Below, in pieces: positions 17,908-27,636 of a stretch of 64,000 nucleotides of DNA. The DNA is from Bacteroidales bacterium (GTDB lineage: Bacteria; Bacteroidota; Bacteroidia; Bacteroidales; GCA-2711565). The notes under the pieces are model-generated. The model was not told the DNA's origin, made no database searches, and saw nothing but the letters and a program-made list of their open reading frames with translations. Positions within the stretch are counted from its first letter, which is position 1. Each line of letters opens with the position of its first letter. The translations under genes were made by a program, and so were the position numbers. The stretch lies in the NCBI GenBank assembly GCA_028280405.1, contig JANQLW010000077.1, forward strand, positions 43,263 to 107,262, read 5' to 3'.

Positions 17908-19536
17908 ATGTCAACAGCAATATACAAAGCACCTGAAGCATATAATGAACCTGTATTGAATTATGCTCCGGGATCAAAAGAACGAGCTGAATTAGAATCA
18001 GCTATTAAAGAATTTAAAGCAAAGGAATTTGATATCCCTATGCGAATTGGCAATGAAAATGTAAGAACGGCTAAGCGAAAAACGATCCATCCGCCACATG
18101 ATCATAAAACTACCTTAGGATACTTTTATATGGGGGATGAAACCCATGTTGAACAGGCCATTAATGCAGCATTGAAAGCAAGGCCAAAATGGCAATCGCT
18201 CAGATGGGATCAGAGAGCAGCAATATTTCTCAGGGCAGCAGATTTGGTTTCCGGGCCATATCGGCAAAAGCTAAATGCGGCTACGATGCTTGGGCAATCA
18301 AAAAATGTATTTCAGTCTGAAATTGATGCCGTATGTGAATTTGCAGATTTTCTCCGCTTTAATGTAAAATTTATGACTGAAATTTATCAGGAACAGCCAA
18401 TTTCTGATAAAGGGATTTGGAACCGTATGGAGCAAAGGCCTTTGGAAGGGTTTGTTTACGCTTTATCACCTTTTAATTTTACTTCTATAGCTGCAAATTT
18501 ATCAGCAGCTCCGGCTTTAATGGGGAATGTAGTTGTATGGAAACCTGCTGAAACACAAATTTATTCGGCAAATATTATTATGGATATATTTCGTGAAGCA
18601 GGTTTACCTGATGGAGTGATTAATATGGTATTTGTAGATGGACCGACCGGAGGACGTGTGATGTCTAAACACCCGGATTTTGTTGGAGTTCATTTTACCG
18701 GTAGTAATGCAGTATTCAATAAAATTTGGAAAGCTGTCGGTGAAAGTGTTCACCTTCACAATACTTACCCTAAAATTGTTGGTGAAACCGGTGGGAAAGA
18801 TTTTATAATGGCACATCAAAGCGCAAATGTAGACCAGCTTGCGACTGCATTGGCTCGTGGTGGTTTTGAGTATCAGGGACAAAAATGTTCAGCTGCTTCC
18901 CGTGCATACATTCCTGAAAGTATCTGGCCGGCAGTAAAAAGTAAATTGCTAACGGATATTGAATCCTTTAAAATGGGTAGCCCTGAAGTTTTTTCAAACT
19001 TTATAAACGCTGTGATCGATGAAAAAGCTTTTGATAAAATCTCATCTTATATAGATCAGGCTAAAAACAATAATGATGCTGAGATTATTATCGGAGGTGG
19101 ATATGATAAATCTATCGGATATTTTATTGAGCCAACAGTAATTTTAACGAGTAATCCTAAATATGTTAGTATGCAGGAAGAAATATTCGGTCCTGTTCTT
19201 ACAATATACGTTTATAAAGATGAAAATTATGAAGAAACATTAAAATTGGTTGATTCAACTTCTCCTTATGCATTAACAGGTGCTATATTTTCTAAAGATC
19301 GCTATGCAATTGATATGGCAACCAAGGCCTTGAGAAATGCTGCCGGAAATTTCTATATCAATGATAAACCTACCGGAGCTGTCGTTGGACAACAGCCGTT
19401 CGGCGGAGCAAGAGCAAGCGGAACCAATGATAAATCGGGTTCTATGCTTAACCTTTTAAGATGGGTTTCGCCAAGAACGATTAAAGAGAATTTTAATCCT
19501 CCGACAGATTATCGATATCCGTTTATGGCTGATTAA
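17908..19536 (+). CDS. pruA: L-glutamate gamma-semialdehyde dehydrogenase (P5C dehydrogenase)
   Basis: Oxidises P5C/glutamate semialdehyde to glutamate with NAD in proline catabolism. 542 residues, the length of stand-alone PruA. Seen: substrate region SPFNFTSIAANLSAAPALMGN, VVWKPAE, the catalytic Glu in GETGGKDF and the catalytic Cys in EYQGQKCSAASR (about 326), C-terminal QQPFGGARASGTNDK. A TAATTTTG element at 17876-17883 lies 24 bp upstream of the ATG. No proline dehydrogenase gene is adjacent. Confidence 0.97.
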   Translation: MSTAIYKAPEAYNEPVLNYAPGSKERAELESAIKEFKAKEFDIPMRIGNENVRTAKRKTIHPPHDHKTTLGYFYMGDETHVEQAINAALKARPKWQSLRWDQRAAIFLRAADLVSGPYRQKLNAATMLGQSKNVFQSEIDAVCEFADFLRFNVKFMTEIYQEQPISDKGIWNRMEQRPLEGFVYALSPFNFTSIAANLSAAPALMGNVVVWKPAETQIYSANIIMDIFREAGLPDGVINMVFVDGPTGGRVMSKHPDFVGVHFTGSNAVFNKIWKAVGESVHLHNTYPKIVGETGGKDFIMAHQSANVDQLATALARGGFEYQGQKCSAASRAYIPESIWPAVKSKLLTDIESFKMGSPEVFSNFINAVIDEKAFDKISSYIDQAKNNNDAEIIIGGGYDKSIGYFIEPTVILTSNPKYVSMQEEIFGPVLTIYVYKDENYEETLKLVDSTSPYALTGAIFSKDRYAIDMATKALRNAAGNFYINDKPTGAVVGQQPFGGARASGTNDKSGSMLNLLRWVSPRTIKENFNPPTDYRYPFMAD

Positions 19537-19540
19537 TAGT

Positions 19541-19612
19541 TTCAAGCTCCAAGCTTCAGGCAGCAAGCTTTTTCTTGTAGCTTGCTGCCTGGAGTCTGAA
19601 GCCTGAAGCTTC
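19541..19612. terminator. Long imperfect hairpin after pruA
   Basis: A 12-bp perfect stem AGGCAGCAAGCT (19558-19569) / AGCTTGCTGCCT (19579-19590) is extended on both sides by imperfectly paired AAGCTTC-type words. The loop is TTTTCTTGT. The word GCTTGGAGCTTG, complement of part of the left arm, recurs at 35461-35472, so this may belong to a dispersed repeat family used at gene ends. Confidence 0.6.
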
Positions 19613-19714
19613 CTTCTCTATACTATTTAGAAAAATCTATAAATTGTATTAAGTAAACAAATTTCATTTCTTTTCTTCGTAACTTTAACATTTAAAATAT
19701 TTAAATACCATAAT

Positions 19715-20131
19715 ATGAATAACAAAGTTGATTGTACCTGGAAAGGAAATATGTCATTTGAGGCAGAAATAAATGATTTTAAAATTATGATGGATGCCCA
19801 TGAAGAAGTAGGTGGTGAAAATAAAGGTCCAAGGCCTAAACCATTAACATTAGCATCTCTTGGCGGATGTACAGGCATGGATGTGGTTTCTATATTAAAA
19901 AAAATGCGTATTGAACCTTCTTATTTTAATATTTCTGTGGATGGAGAGTTAACCGATGAGCATCCTAAATATTATAAAAATATTCATGTTGTCTATACTT
20001 TTAAAGGTGAAGATTTACCTATGGAGAAGCTTAAAAAAGCTATAGAGCTATCCAGAGACAGATATTGTGGAGTTTATGAATTATTGAAAAAAGGTGCAGA
20101 AATCACCTATGATATAGAGGTAATGGATTAA
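19715..20131 (+). CDS. OsmC family protein
   Basis: 138 residues, OsmC/Ohr fold. The two reactive Cys positions are present in SLGGCTGMDVVSIL and RDRYCGVYELL, the pattern of the YhfA/OsmC-like group of thiol peroxidases. A central helix with PKPLTLASLGGC and the C-terminal strand EITYDIEVMD complete the fold. It converges with the Nudix gene, overlapping by 4 bp. Role in peroxide detoxification is inferred. Confidence 0.9.
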   Translation: MNNKVDCTWKGNMSFEAEINDFKIMMDAHEEVGGENKGPRPKPLTLASLGGCTGMDVVSILKKMRIEPSYFNISVDGELTDEHPKYYKNIHVVYTFKGEDLPMEKLKKAIELSRDRYCGVYELLKKGAEITYDIEVMD

Positions 20132-20772
20132 GGTTCTAATTGTTTGATGATCTCACAAAATTCGCTTAAGATCATTGCACTTGCTCCCCAGATAATTTCA
20201 TTTTGAATATAATAACATGGAACATTAAGTCGCATATTTCTGCGGCTTAATATTTTTTTTTCCTGAATGTTACCGCTATTCAAAAATTCATTTATTTCAA
20301 TTTCCAGAACTTTAGCTACTTCAATTTTATCGATTCTGAACTTTGGCCTTTCTTTACTAAATCCAATTACTGGGAGTACATTAAAATTACTGGGAGGAAT
20401 ATAGAGTTCACTGATGCTTCCTAATATATCTACTGAATCAGGCTTAATCCCTACTTCTTCAAAGCTTTCTCTTAATGCTGTATCTATAAGGTCAGTATCC
20501 TCTTTTTCTTTTCTTCCTCCCGGAAAAGCAATTTGGCCGCTATGTACACCATCATATTCAGGCCTCTTGATCATTACGGTGCAGAGTTTATGATTTTTAG
20601 GATAAAGCAATATAAGAATACTGCTTTCTTTTGGATGAGCTTTGTAAGTTTGTTTTTTAAGTTCAATTTTACGAGTAATTGGTTCCATCAAAAATTGAGC
20701 TTGCATTCCCGGTAATGGGTATTTGAGTTTGTTTCTTAATAATTCTATGAAATCACTGTAATTATTCATCAT
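20128..20772 (-). CDS. Nudix hydrolase, CoA pyrophosphatase-like
   Basis: 214 residues with a complete Nudix box: GGRKEKE then RESFEEVGI (Gx5Ex7REUxEExGU). The preceding SGQIAFPGG matches the CoA-hydrolase UPF0035-type context, and the helical C-terminus WGASAMILSEFCE is typical of NUDT7/8-type enzymes. Probably cleaves CoA or its derivatives to phosphopantetheine and 3',5'-ADP. ATGs at 20772 and 20769 are equivalent starts. Divergent from clpS. Confidence 0.9.
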   Translation of the reverse strand: MMNNYSDFIELLRNKLKYPLPGMQAQFLMEPITRKIELKKQTYKAHPKESSILILLYPKNHKLCTVMIKRPEYDGVHSGQIAFPGGRKEKEDTDLIDTALRESFEEVGIKPDSVDILGSISELYIPPSNFNVLPVIGFSKERPKFRIDKIEVAKVLEIEINEFLNSGNIQEKKILSRRNMRLNVPCYYIQNEIIWGASAMILSEFCEIIKQLEP

Positions 20773-20858
20773 CTAAAATCTAATACAAAGTAAGGAATAA
20801 AAGTATTTCGTTTTAAAAAATATTTATCTTTGTTAAAACCCAAAAGCATTCATTGAAA

Positions 20859-21131
20859 ATGGTAAAAGAAAAAGTTAAAACTGATCAAAAAACAATCAGT
20901 AAAAAGACCAAGATAAGAGAGCTTGTTTTGTTTAATGATGATTTTAACACCTTTGATTTTGTAATTCAAACGCTTATTGATGTATGTGAACACGAACCTG
21001 TACAGGCTGAACAATGTACTTTAATTGTTCACTACAAAGGTAAATGTGGGGTGAAGTCTGGAGCATTTACTGAATTAAAGCCGATTTATGATGAAATGCT
21101 TAATCGTTCGTTAACTGTCGAAATTCATTAA
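20859..21131 (+). CDS. clpS: ATP-dependent Clp protease adaptor ClpS
   Basis: N-end-rule adaptor that hands substrates to ClpA/C. 90 residues: a flexible basic N-tail, then LVLFNDDFNTFDFVIQTL with the conserved NDD substrate pocket, HEPVQAEQCTLIVHYKGKCGVKSG and a C-terminal strand. The start at 20859 (ATG) is chosen over an in-frame TTG 6 bases earlier. TATCTTTG at 20825-20832 is a good -7 element. Followed 14 bp later by the NfeD gene. Confidence 0.94.
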   Translation: MVKEKVKTDQKTISKKTKIRELVLFNDDFNTFDFVIQTLIDVCEHEPVQAEQCTLIVHYKGKCGVKSGAFTELKPIYDEMLNRSLTVEIH

Positions 21132-21145
21132 ATATTATTATACAA

Positions 21146-21613
21146 ATGAGTTGGACTCTGATAGCCGTTTTAATTTTCGTAGGACTATTATTTATTATCC
21201 TTGAAATTTTAGTGATTCCCGGACAAGGTGTCCTGGGAATTATTGGATTAGTCGTGATGGGAGTTGGTATCTGGCAAACCTATTATAGTTATGGTGCTTT
21301 TTATGGACATATAGTTCTTGCTTCTTCATTAGTGGTGTCTATATTATCATTAATATATTCTCTGCGTTCAAGAACCTGGAAGCGGATGACGTTGAAATCG
21401 GAAGTCGATGGGAGAGTAAATGTTATTGATGACCAGAAGCTTAAACTCGGTGATGTAGGTAAAAGTGTATCCCGTTTGGCTCCTGCAGGTAAAGCCCTGA
21501 TAAATAATGAATTTTACGAAGTACATACTTATGGTGATTTTATTGATCCCCAAAAAGAAATTGAAGTGATCAGTATTGATCATAACAAAATTATTGTTAA
21601 ACAAAAAGATTAG
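21146..21613 (+). CDS. NfeD-like membrane protein
   Basis: 155 residues: N-terminal hydrophobic helices (about 4-75, with ILVIPGQGVLGIIGLVVMGVG) and a C-terminal OB-fold of the NfeD type (GDVGKSVSRLAPAGKALINNEFYEVHTYGDFID). NfeD proteins accompany flotillins, and here the flotillin-like FloA gene follows by 6 bp. Thought to help organise or regulate the flotillin assembly in the inner membrane. Confidence 0.92.
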   Translation: MSWTLIAVLIFVGLLFIILEILVIPGQGVLGIIGLVVMGVGIWQTYYSYGAFYGHIVLASSLVVSILSLIYSLRSRTWKRMTLKSEVDGRVNVIDDQKLKLGDVGKSVSRLAPAGKALINNEFYEVHTYGDFIDPQKEIEVISIDHNKIIVKQKD

Positions 21614-21619
21614 CAAATT

Positions 21620-22630
21620 ATGGAAAACACTCAAGTAATTACAATTGTAGCCATTGGTATTGGTGCTATAGTTGGTTTATGGATTATATTTTATTTTATC
21701 CCGGTAGGGTTATGGTTTACAGCCTTGCTATCCAATGTTCGAATTTCTCTGGTACAATTGGTGTTGATGAGATGGCGTAAAGTTCCACCACCTGTTATTG
21801 TTAGAAACCTTATATCATCTACAAAAGCAGGTTTGAAACTGAACAGAGATGAATTGGAAGCCCACCTTTTAGCTGGTGGTAGGGTTGATGCTGTTGTAAA
21901 TGCTTTGATTTCTGCAGATAAAGCAAATATGAATCTTGATTTTAAAGTGGCAACTGCAATTGATCTTGCAGGGCGTAATGTTCTTGAGGCCGTTCAAATG
22001 TCGGTTAATCCAAAAGTGATTGATACTCCTCCGGTAACCGCTGTTGCTAAAGATGGTATTCAGTTAATTGCTAAAGCGCGTGTTACTGTTCGTGCTAATA
22101 TTAAGCAATTAGTAGGTGGTGCTGGAGAGGAAACTGTACTTGCCAGGGTAGGAGAAGGTGTTGTTTCCTCTATTGGTTCTGCTAATTCACATAAAGCAGT
22201 ACTGGAAAATCCTGATTCTATCTCCAAAGTTGTATTGGAAAAAGGACTGGATTCCGGAACAGCATTTGAAATTTTATCAATCGATATTGCTGATATTGAT
22301 ATTGGGAAAAACATTGGTGCCGTACTGCAAATGGATCAGGCGAATGCTGATAAAAATATTGCTCAGGCGAAAGCTGAAGAACGTAGAGCTATGGCTGTAG
22401 CTCTTGAACAAGAGATGAAAGCTAAAGCGCAGGAAGCACGCGCTAAAGTTATTGAAGCAGAAGCTGAAGTGCCTAAAGCGATGGCTGATGCTTTCAGAGA
22501 TGGTAATATGGGAATTATGGATTATTATAAATTCAAAAATATTGAGGCTGATACAAAAATGAGAGATTCTATTTCCGAACCTCCAAAAAAATCTAAAGGA
22601 GGATCTTCTAAAAGCCAAGAAAAAGAATAA
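21620..22630 (+). CDS. floA: Flotillin-like protein FloA
   Basis: Membrane-microdomain scaffold. 336 residues: an N-terminal re-entrant hydrophobic segment (about 8-35), the SPFH-type domain with [18 protein letters not shown] and VEKG-type repeats, and a long Ala/Glu coiled coil rich in [21 protein letters not shown]. The C-terminal tail [12 protein letters not shown] is low-complexity. Matches the YqfA/FloA (UPF0365) family in length and order. Ends in a clear terminator. Confidence 0.94.
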   Translation: MENTQVITIVAIGIGAIVGLWIIFYFIPVGLWFTALLSNVRISLVQLVLMRWRKVPPPVIVRNLISSTKAGLKLNRDELEAHLLAGGRVDAVVNALISADKANMNLDFKVATAIDLAGRNVLEAVQMSVNPKVIDTPPVTAVAKDGIQLIAKARVTVRANIKQLVGGAGEETVLARVGEGVVSSIGSANSHKAVLENPDSISKVVLEKGLDSGTAFEILSIDIADIDIGKNIGAVLQMDQANADKNIAQAKAEERRAMAVALEQEMKAKAQEARAKVIEAEAEVPKAMADAFRDGNMGIMDYYKFKNIEADTKMRDSISEPPKKSKGGSSKSQEKE

Positions 22631-22650
22631 ACGTTTTTGAATCAATAAAT

Positions 22651-22690
22651 GAAAAGCGTTTATATCTTGATGATATAGGCGCTTTTTTTT
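22651..22690 (+). terminator. Terminator after floA
   Basis: AAAAGCG and ATATC on the left pair with GATAT and CGCTTTT on the right around a TTGAT loop, followed by eight T. It ends the clpS-NfeD-floA unit. Confidence 0.75.
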
Positions 22691-22787
22691 AATTGTGAAT
22701 AAATAAATGCAATCAGAAATAATAAATATGACTATTGATTGTTAATGTATTTAAATGCAAAATGAATAATTATTTTATTTTTGCGGC

Positions 22788-25001
22788 ATGATAATGATAA
22801 GCGAAGAGAGGAAGAAGGTAATTGAAACTAAATATGAGAAATTAATTGAAGCATGTGAAGCATTTTCAAAAGATTCCGATTTAGAAAAAATCCAGAAAGC
22901 ATACAATATTGCATATAAAGCAGAGGCTATAAATTCAAAGCATGAACGGGAATTGAATCTTATTCACTCTTTGGATATAGCTATGATTGCCGTTGAAGAA
23001 ATTGGTTTAGGTCCGGTTGCAGTAACTTGTTCGCTTATACATAATTTAGTAGAAACAAATGATTTGTCAATTGGTGAGGTGGAACAACTATTTGACAAAA
23101 ATATTGCTACTATTATAAAAGGATTCCATGATTTAAGCGATTTGAATACCGGAAAAATTTCCGCTCAATCAGAAAACTTCAGAAAGCTATTCCTTACCAT
23201 CGTTGATGATATCAGGGTTATTCTTATTAAAATAGCTCACCGTATCTATGATATGCGAAATTATGAGAATTTATCTGATGAAAAAAAAGAGAAATACCTG
23301 GATGAAGTGAGCTATTTGTATATTCCAATTGCACATCGACTGGGATTGTATGCAATAAAAACAGACTTGGAAGAGTTATCGATGAAATATTCTCATCCGG
23401 AAATATATAATTCTATTCAGGATAATATAAAAGCCAGTAAGACTAAACAAAAAAAATTCCTGGAAGATTTTATGAATCCTATTCAACGAGAATTAATATC
23501 TCAAGGACTGAAATGTGAATTCAAGGCAAGGCCTAAATCTGTATTTTCTGTTTGGACAAAAATGAAAAGACAAAATGTAAGCTTTGAGGAAGTTTATGAT
23601 TTGTTTGCAATAAGAATAATCAGTGACAGTGAACCTTCCAAAGAGAAAGCAGACTGCTGGAAAATTTATTCTGTTGTTACAGATATCTATCAGCCAAATC
23701 CAAAGCGTTTGCGCGACTGGATTTCTACTCCTAAGGCCAGTGGTTATGAATCATTACACACGACAGTTAAAGGCCCCAATAAACACTGGGTAGAAGTACA
23801 GATACGTACAAAACGTATGGATGAAGACGCTGAAAAAGGACAGGCAGCACACTGGAGATATAAAGGATTTGGAACTAAAGAAGATTCTGATTCCTGGTTA
23901 AATCAGGTACGGGATATTCTTGAAAACCCGGAGCAGATTTTATTTGATACCGCTATCGAATCAAGCAAGCTGAAAAAAACGGATAAAATTTTTGTTTTCA
24001 CACCAAATGGAGATTTGAAGCAATTACCTGTTGGTTCAACAGTTCTTGATTTTGCATATGAGATTCATACAAATGTTGGCTCAACATGTAACGGAGCCCG
24101 GCTTAACAATAAAATTGTTCCTATTCGTCATGAGTTGCGCAATGGAGATAAAGTTGAAATAATTACAGCCAAAAATCAAAAACCAAAACTGGATTGGCTC
24201 AACTTTGTTATTACGAATAAAGCAAAATCACGGATTAAACGTGCAATGCTTGAAGAAAAGTATAAAGAAGCTGAGATAGGAAGTGAAATACTAAAGCGAA
24301 AACTAAAAAATTGGAAAATTCCTTTCAATGATGAAACCATTGACCGTATCATAAAACATTATAAATTTAAATCTTCTATAGACCTTAATTTCTCTATTGC
24401 TACTGAAAAATTAGATGTTCTTGATATTAGAAAGCTGTTCAAAGAGCAAGGTAACGGAAATGCGAAAAATAACATTGTTTCCGAAAAAGAAATTGAGGAA
24501 GCAGACAAAAAAATAGAAAGTCCGGCAGAAGATTCATTGATGATTAGTGATAAACTGAAAAATGTGAATTATTCTCTGGCTAAATGTTGCAATCCTATTT
24601 CCGGCGATGCAGTGTTTGGATTCGTTACTGTAGGAAAGGGGATTACGATTCACAGGGTGAATTGTCCAAATGCATCTCAAATGCTTAGCAAGTATAAATA
24701 CAGGGTCATAGATGTAAAATGGCAGGATGCCGAAGGTATTGCTACATCTGTATTTAGTGCTAAAATAAAGGTAATTGGTGATGATGTAATTGGAATTGTA
24801 GGAGAAATAACCAATGTGATCTCTAATGCACTAAAAGTTAATATGCAATCCATAGCTGTTGAAACATTTGAAGATGGTACTTTTGAAGGAAAGATAAAAA
24901 TCCAGATCAAAGATAATAAGCACTTGGATGAGATCATTCATAAGTTGCTTAAGTTAAAAGGCATTAATAAAGTGAGCAGGATAGAAAATGGTAATAAATA
25001 A
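22788..25001 (+). CDS. RelA/SpoT family (p)ppGpp synthetase, degenerate hydrolase motif
   Basis: 737 residues in the order HD-like domain (about 20-190), synthetase (about 230-360: RPKSVFSVWTKMKR, STPKASGYESLHTTVKG, VEVQIRTKRMDEDAEKGQAAHW), TGS (about 400-460: FTPNGDLKQLPVGSTVLDFAYEIH), a helical/zinc-finger region with KCCNP and HRVNCPN, and a C-terminal ACT. In the HD domain the family motif HDxxED reads HNLVETND (His85-Asn86), so Mn-dependent hydrolysis is doubtful; I expect a mainly synthetic enzyme. ATG 22794 is an alternative start; TATTTTTG at 22776-22783 lies only four bases upstream of ATG 22788. Confidence 0.93.
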   Translation: MIMISEERKKVIETKYEKLIEACEAFSKDSDLEKIQKAYNIAYKAEAINSKHERELNLIHSLDIAMIAVEEIGLGPVAVTCSLIHNLVETNDLSIGEVEQLFDKNIATIIKGFHDLSDLNTGKISAQSENFRKLFLTIVDDIRVILIKIAHRIYDMRNYENLSDEKKEKYLDEVSYLYIPIAHRLGLYAIKTDLEELSMKYSHPEIYNSIQDNIKASKTKQKKFLEDFMNPIQRELISQGLKCEFKARPKSVFSVWTKMKRQNVSFEEVYDLFAIRIISDSEPSKEKADCWKIYSVVTDIYQPNPKRLRDWISTPKASGYESLHTTVKGPNKHWVEVQIRTKRMDEDAEKGQAAHWRYKGFGTKEDSDSWLNQVRDILENPEQILFDTAIESSKLKKTDKIFVFTPNGDLKQLPVGSTVLDFAYEIHTNVGSTCNGARLNNKIVPIRHELRNGDKVEIITAKNQKPKLDWLNFVITNKAKSRIKRAMLEEKYKEAEIGSEILKRKLKNWKIPFNDETIDRIIKHYKFKSSIDLNFSIATEKLDVLDIRKLFKEQGNGNAKNNIVSEKEIEEADKKIESPAEDSLMISDKLKNVNYSLAKCCNPISGDAVFGFVTVGKGITIHRVNCPNASQMLSKYKYRVIDVKWQDAEGIATSVFSAKIKVIGDDVIGIVGEITNVISNALKVNMQSIAVETFEDGTFEGKIKIQIKDNKHLDEIIHKLLKLKGINKVSRIENGNK

Positions 25002-25002
25002 C

Positions 25003-25701
25003 TTAATTTCCCGGACAAATTAATTTAAATCCACTTCCGTGTATATTTACGATTTCAAGGCGGCTGTCTTTAGAAAAATACTTTCTAAGCTTACTTATAT
25101 ATACATCCATACTTCTGGTAGTGAAATAATTCGGATCGCCCCAAACATCTTCAAGAGCTTTATCTCTTGGTAATATATTATTTCTGTATTGATATAGTAA
25201 CCTAATGAGTTCTGCTTCTTTAGGAGATAAACTTTGTTCTTGTTGTTTATATGTTATGGTTCGGTGAGGATAATTAAACTCATAATCTCCAATCTTACAG
25301 TTCTCCAGTAAATCAGGATTAGAATCAATGGTGTTGTTTCTTTTTAAAATGGCATTGATCTTACAAAGCAATACTTCCGAATCAAAAGGTTTGGTAATAT
25401 AATCATCGGCACCCACATTAAACCCTTCAAGGATATCTTTCTTTAGTGTTTTAGCAGTAAGAAAAATAAAAGGAATAGTCTTATTTAAGTTTCTGATGAT
25501 TTTTCCGATTTCAAAGCCATCCACATTTGGAAGCATCACATCCAATATACATAAATGAAACTGATCTTTTTTAAAAGCATCAATTGCTTTTGCTCCATCA
25601 TCTACCCATATAACTTCATACTGATGAATTTCAAGATAAGATTTTAAAACCGCCCCAAAGTTGGGATCATCTTCTACCATGAATATCTTTTTATTTTTCA
25701 T
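25003..25701 (-). CDS. OmpR/PhoB-family response regulator
   Basis: 232 residues: receiver domain with acidic pocket Glu10-Asp11-Asp12, phospho-acceptor Asp54 (CILDVMLPNVDG), Thr82 and Lys104 (YITKPFD), then a winged-helix C-domain (about 130-230) with SPKEAELIRLLYQYRNNILPRDKALEDVWG and TRSMDVYISKLRKYF. Transcribed 2 bp after its kinase. Likely binds the TTAAC repeats at 27540-27576. Similar in plan to RprY-type regulators of Bacteroides. Confidence 0.93.
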   Translation of the reverse strand: MKNKKIFMVEDDPNFGAVLKSYLEIHQYEVIWVDDGAKAIDAFKKDQFHLCILDVMLPNVDGFEIGKIIRNLNKTIPFIFLTAKTLKKDILEGFNVGADDYITKPFDSEVLLCKINAILKRNNTIDSNPDLLENCKIGDYEFNYPHRTITYKQQEQSLSPKEAELIRLLYQYRNNILPRDKALEDVWGDPNYFTTRSMDVYISKLRKYFSKDSRLEIVNIHGSGFKLICPGN

Positions 25702-25703
25702 AA

Positions 25704-27500
25704 TTATCCATTTTTATATGGTAAAAATATGGTGAAAGTACTTCCTTTTCCTTTTTCACTATCTACTGAAATAGAGCCTCCGAAATCAGTAATTATTGCT
25801 TTAACATAACTCAATCCTAAGCCAAATCCTTTTATGTTGTGAACGTTTCCGGTAGGAACTCTGTAAAATTTATCAAATATTTTATTCAAGGTTTCTTTGT
25901 TCATTCCCATACCTTTATCTTCAATACCAATAAGAATCCCTGTTTTGGTGTTTTTTGTTGAAAGCTTTATGATAGGAGCTTCCTCAGAATACTTTATTGC
26001 ATTATCCAATAAATTCATTACCACATTCGTAAAATGAATTTCGTCAATTTCAAAAATGGAATTTTCTGCATTTAGTATAATTGTAATGTTTCCTTTTCTT
26101 CTTTCTATATGTAAACTAATGTTTTTTACTGCTTTGCTGATAATTTGATGAACATCATGTAAGCCCATTTTTAATTCCAGATCTTTTTTGTCGATCAATG
26201 ACATTTGCAATACATTTTCAACCTGAGAATTCATGCGTCGGTTTTCTTCTTTTATGATGTTCGTATAATATTTGATATTTTCTTCTTTCTTTATTACAGC
26301 CGGACTATTGATGGAATCTACAGCCAGTGAAATAGTTGCAATCGGAGTTTTAAATTCATGCGTCATATTATTTATGAAATCAGTTTTAATTTCAGAAATC
26401 TTTTTTTGACGTAAAATAGTTACTATGGTAATGGTAAAAGTGATAATAATAATCAGTGTAAACAGAATAGAACCTGATAATAATAAAGATATCGACCTGA
26501 AAATATGTTTGGTTTTTTCAGGAAATGAGAATAATAAATAATATTGATTTGATTTCAGATCATCCGGAAATAAATTCCGCCTGTATTTGGTAGGAATATC
26601 TGAATGATCAAAGCTCCGGGTCTTTAATAGAATTAGGCTGTCGGATGTATCATCGATAATAGCATAATTTAATTCTACAGGTAAATAATGATTGTGAAGT
26701 TCTGATTTGATGATCGTATCTATTTTATGCAAATCCAGTCTTTTAAAAGCATTAGTCCCTCTAAAAGTATACTCAAGTGCTAATTCGGTTAATGGCTTAC
26801 CAAGCTTTTTTAATTTGCTCTCAAATTCTTTATGCTTGAAACCGATTGTTTTAATTGTATCAAGCAATGCAATATTTTCGAGAAGATCTTCCTTGATATG
26901 TATTACTCTTTTCTCGTCACCTTCACTAATGATATGTACAGAAGCCATTTTTTTTCTGGTTATATCTTCCAACTTTTCTAATGACTCAATATTAATAAAA
27001 CCTTTGGAATTTAACTTTACTCTAAAATTCACATCATCTGAAGTGACGAACATATCCACTTTTTTTTCTATATCGCGATCTAAGTCAATGTCGATATCTT
27101 CATCAATATCAAAATCTTTCTCTTGAATACGTTCTATAATTTCATCCTTTTTAAGTTCAATCATCTGTTTATGCTTGTCCAGATTTTTTGAATGGATGAT
27201 AATATTGTCAAGTAATGAGTCTGTAGAAGTTAATCTTACAATATATTGGTTTGCTTTTTTTTCCAGTACTTTAAGTGTTTTTTCTCTTTCGGGAAGTATA
27301 ATGGCTTCTTCTAAATACTTTAATGCATCAAACTTATCAATTTTCTTTATTACAGCATCCATCGCTGTAAAAGCAGAATTGTCAAAATGCCTTTCTTTCA
27401 CTTCAATCGCGTTCTTGATCCAGAAATATTGAACAAGGATAATCCCTATTAATGAAATGCTCATTAACAAGATGATTAGCGATATTTTCCTTTTTCCCAT
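25704..27500 (-). CDS. Sensor histidine kinase (RprX-like)
   Basis: 598 residues: TM1 at about 5-25, a large periplasmic sensor domain (about 30-340), TM2 near 345-365, then HisKA with MTHEFKTPIATISL (His381), N-box NLLDNAIKYSEE, GIEDKGMGM and GFGLGLSYVKAI. The sensor domain contains an unusual run of alternating Asp and Ile/Leu (about 129-150; DEDIDIDLDRDIE). A divergent secreted protein encoded next door has a similar run. It forms an operon with the response regulator downstream. Confidence 0.93.
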   Translation of the reverse strand: MGKRKISLIILLMSISLIGIILVQYFWIKNAIEVKERHFDNSAFTAMDAVIKKIDKFDALKYLEEAIILPEREKTLKVLEKKANQYIVRLTSTDSLLDNIIIHSKNLDKHKQMIELKKDEIIERIQEKDFDIDEDIDIDLDRDIEKKVDMFVTSDDVNFRVKLNSKGFINIESLEKLEDITRKKMASVHIISEGDEKRVIHIKEDLLENIALLDTIKTIGFKHKEFESKLKKLGKPLTELALEYTFRGTNAFKRLDLHKIDTIIKSELHNHYLPVELNYAIIDDTSDSLILLKTRSFDHSDIPTKYRRNLFPDDLKSNQYYLLFSFPEKTKHIFRSISLLLSGSILFTLIIIITFTITIVTILRQKKISEIKTDFINNMTHEFKTPIATISLAVDSINSPAVIKKEENIKYYTNIIKEENRRMNSQVENVLQMSLIDKKDLELKMGLHDVHQIISKAVKNISLHIERRKGNITIILNAENSIFEIDEIHFTNVVMNLLDNAIKYSEEAPIIKLSTKNTKTGILIGIEDKGMGMNKETLNKIFDKFYRVPTGNVHNIKGFGLGLSYVKAIITDFGGSISVDSEKGKGSTFTIFLPYKNG

Positions 27501-27539
27501 GCTGTAAAATTATTAAATAATGACCTGAAGCAAAAAACT

Positions 27540-27606
27540 TTAACTTTTCCTTAACCTATTTTAACCTGGCTTTAACTATTACCGGTACAAAACTGATATA
27601 GATTTG
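27540..27606 (+). promoter_or_regulatory. Four TTAAC direct repeats and -7 element: candidate OmpR-type regulator box
   Basis: TTAAC begins at 27540, 27551, 27561 and 27572, so spacing is 11, 10 and 11 bp, one helical turn. This is the layout of tandem OmpR/PhoB-family half-sites (two dimers). TAGATTTG at 27599-27606 fits the Bacteroidota -7 box, and no TTG is found at the -33 distance; the last repeat occupies that place, as expected for an activator-dependent promoter of the 27637 gene. The kinase gene reads away on the other side. Confidence 0.7.
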
Positions 27607-27636
27607 CTTTAAGATTAGATCCAAATAATACGTAAG

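Noticed and set aside
24121..24240. Alternative start or split of the RelA/SpoT gene
   Set aside because: The frame is continuous with domains in the standard order.
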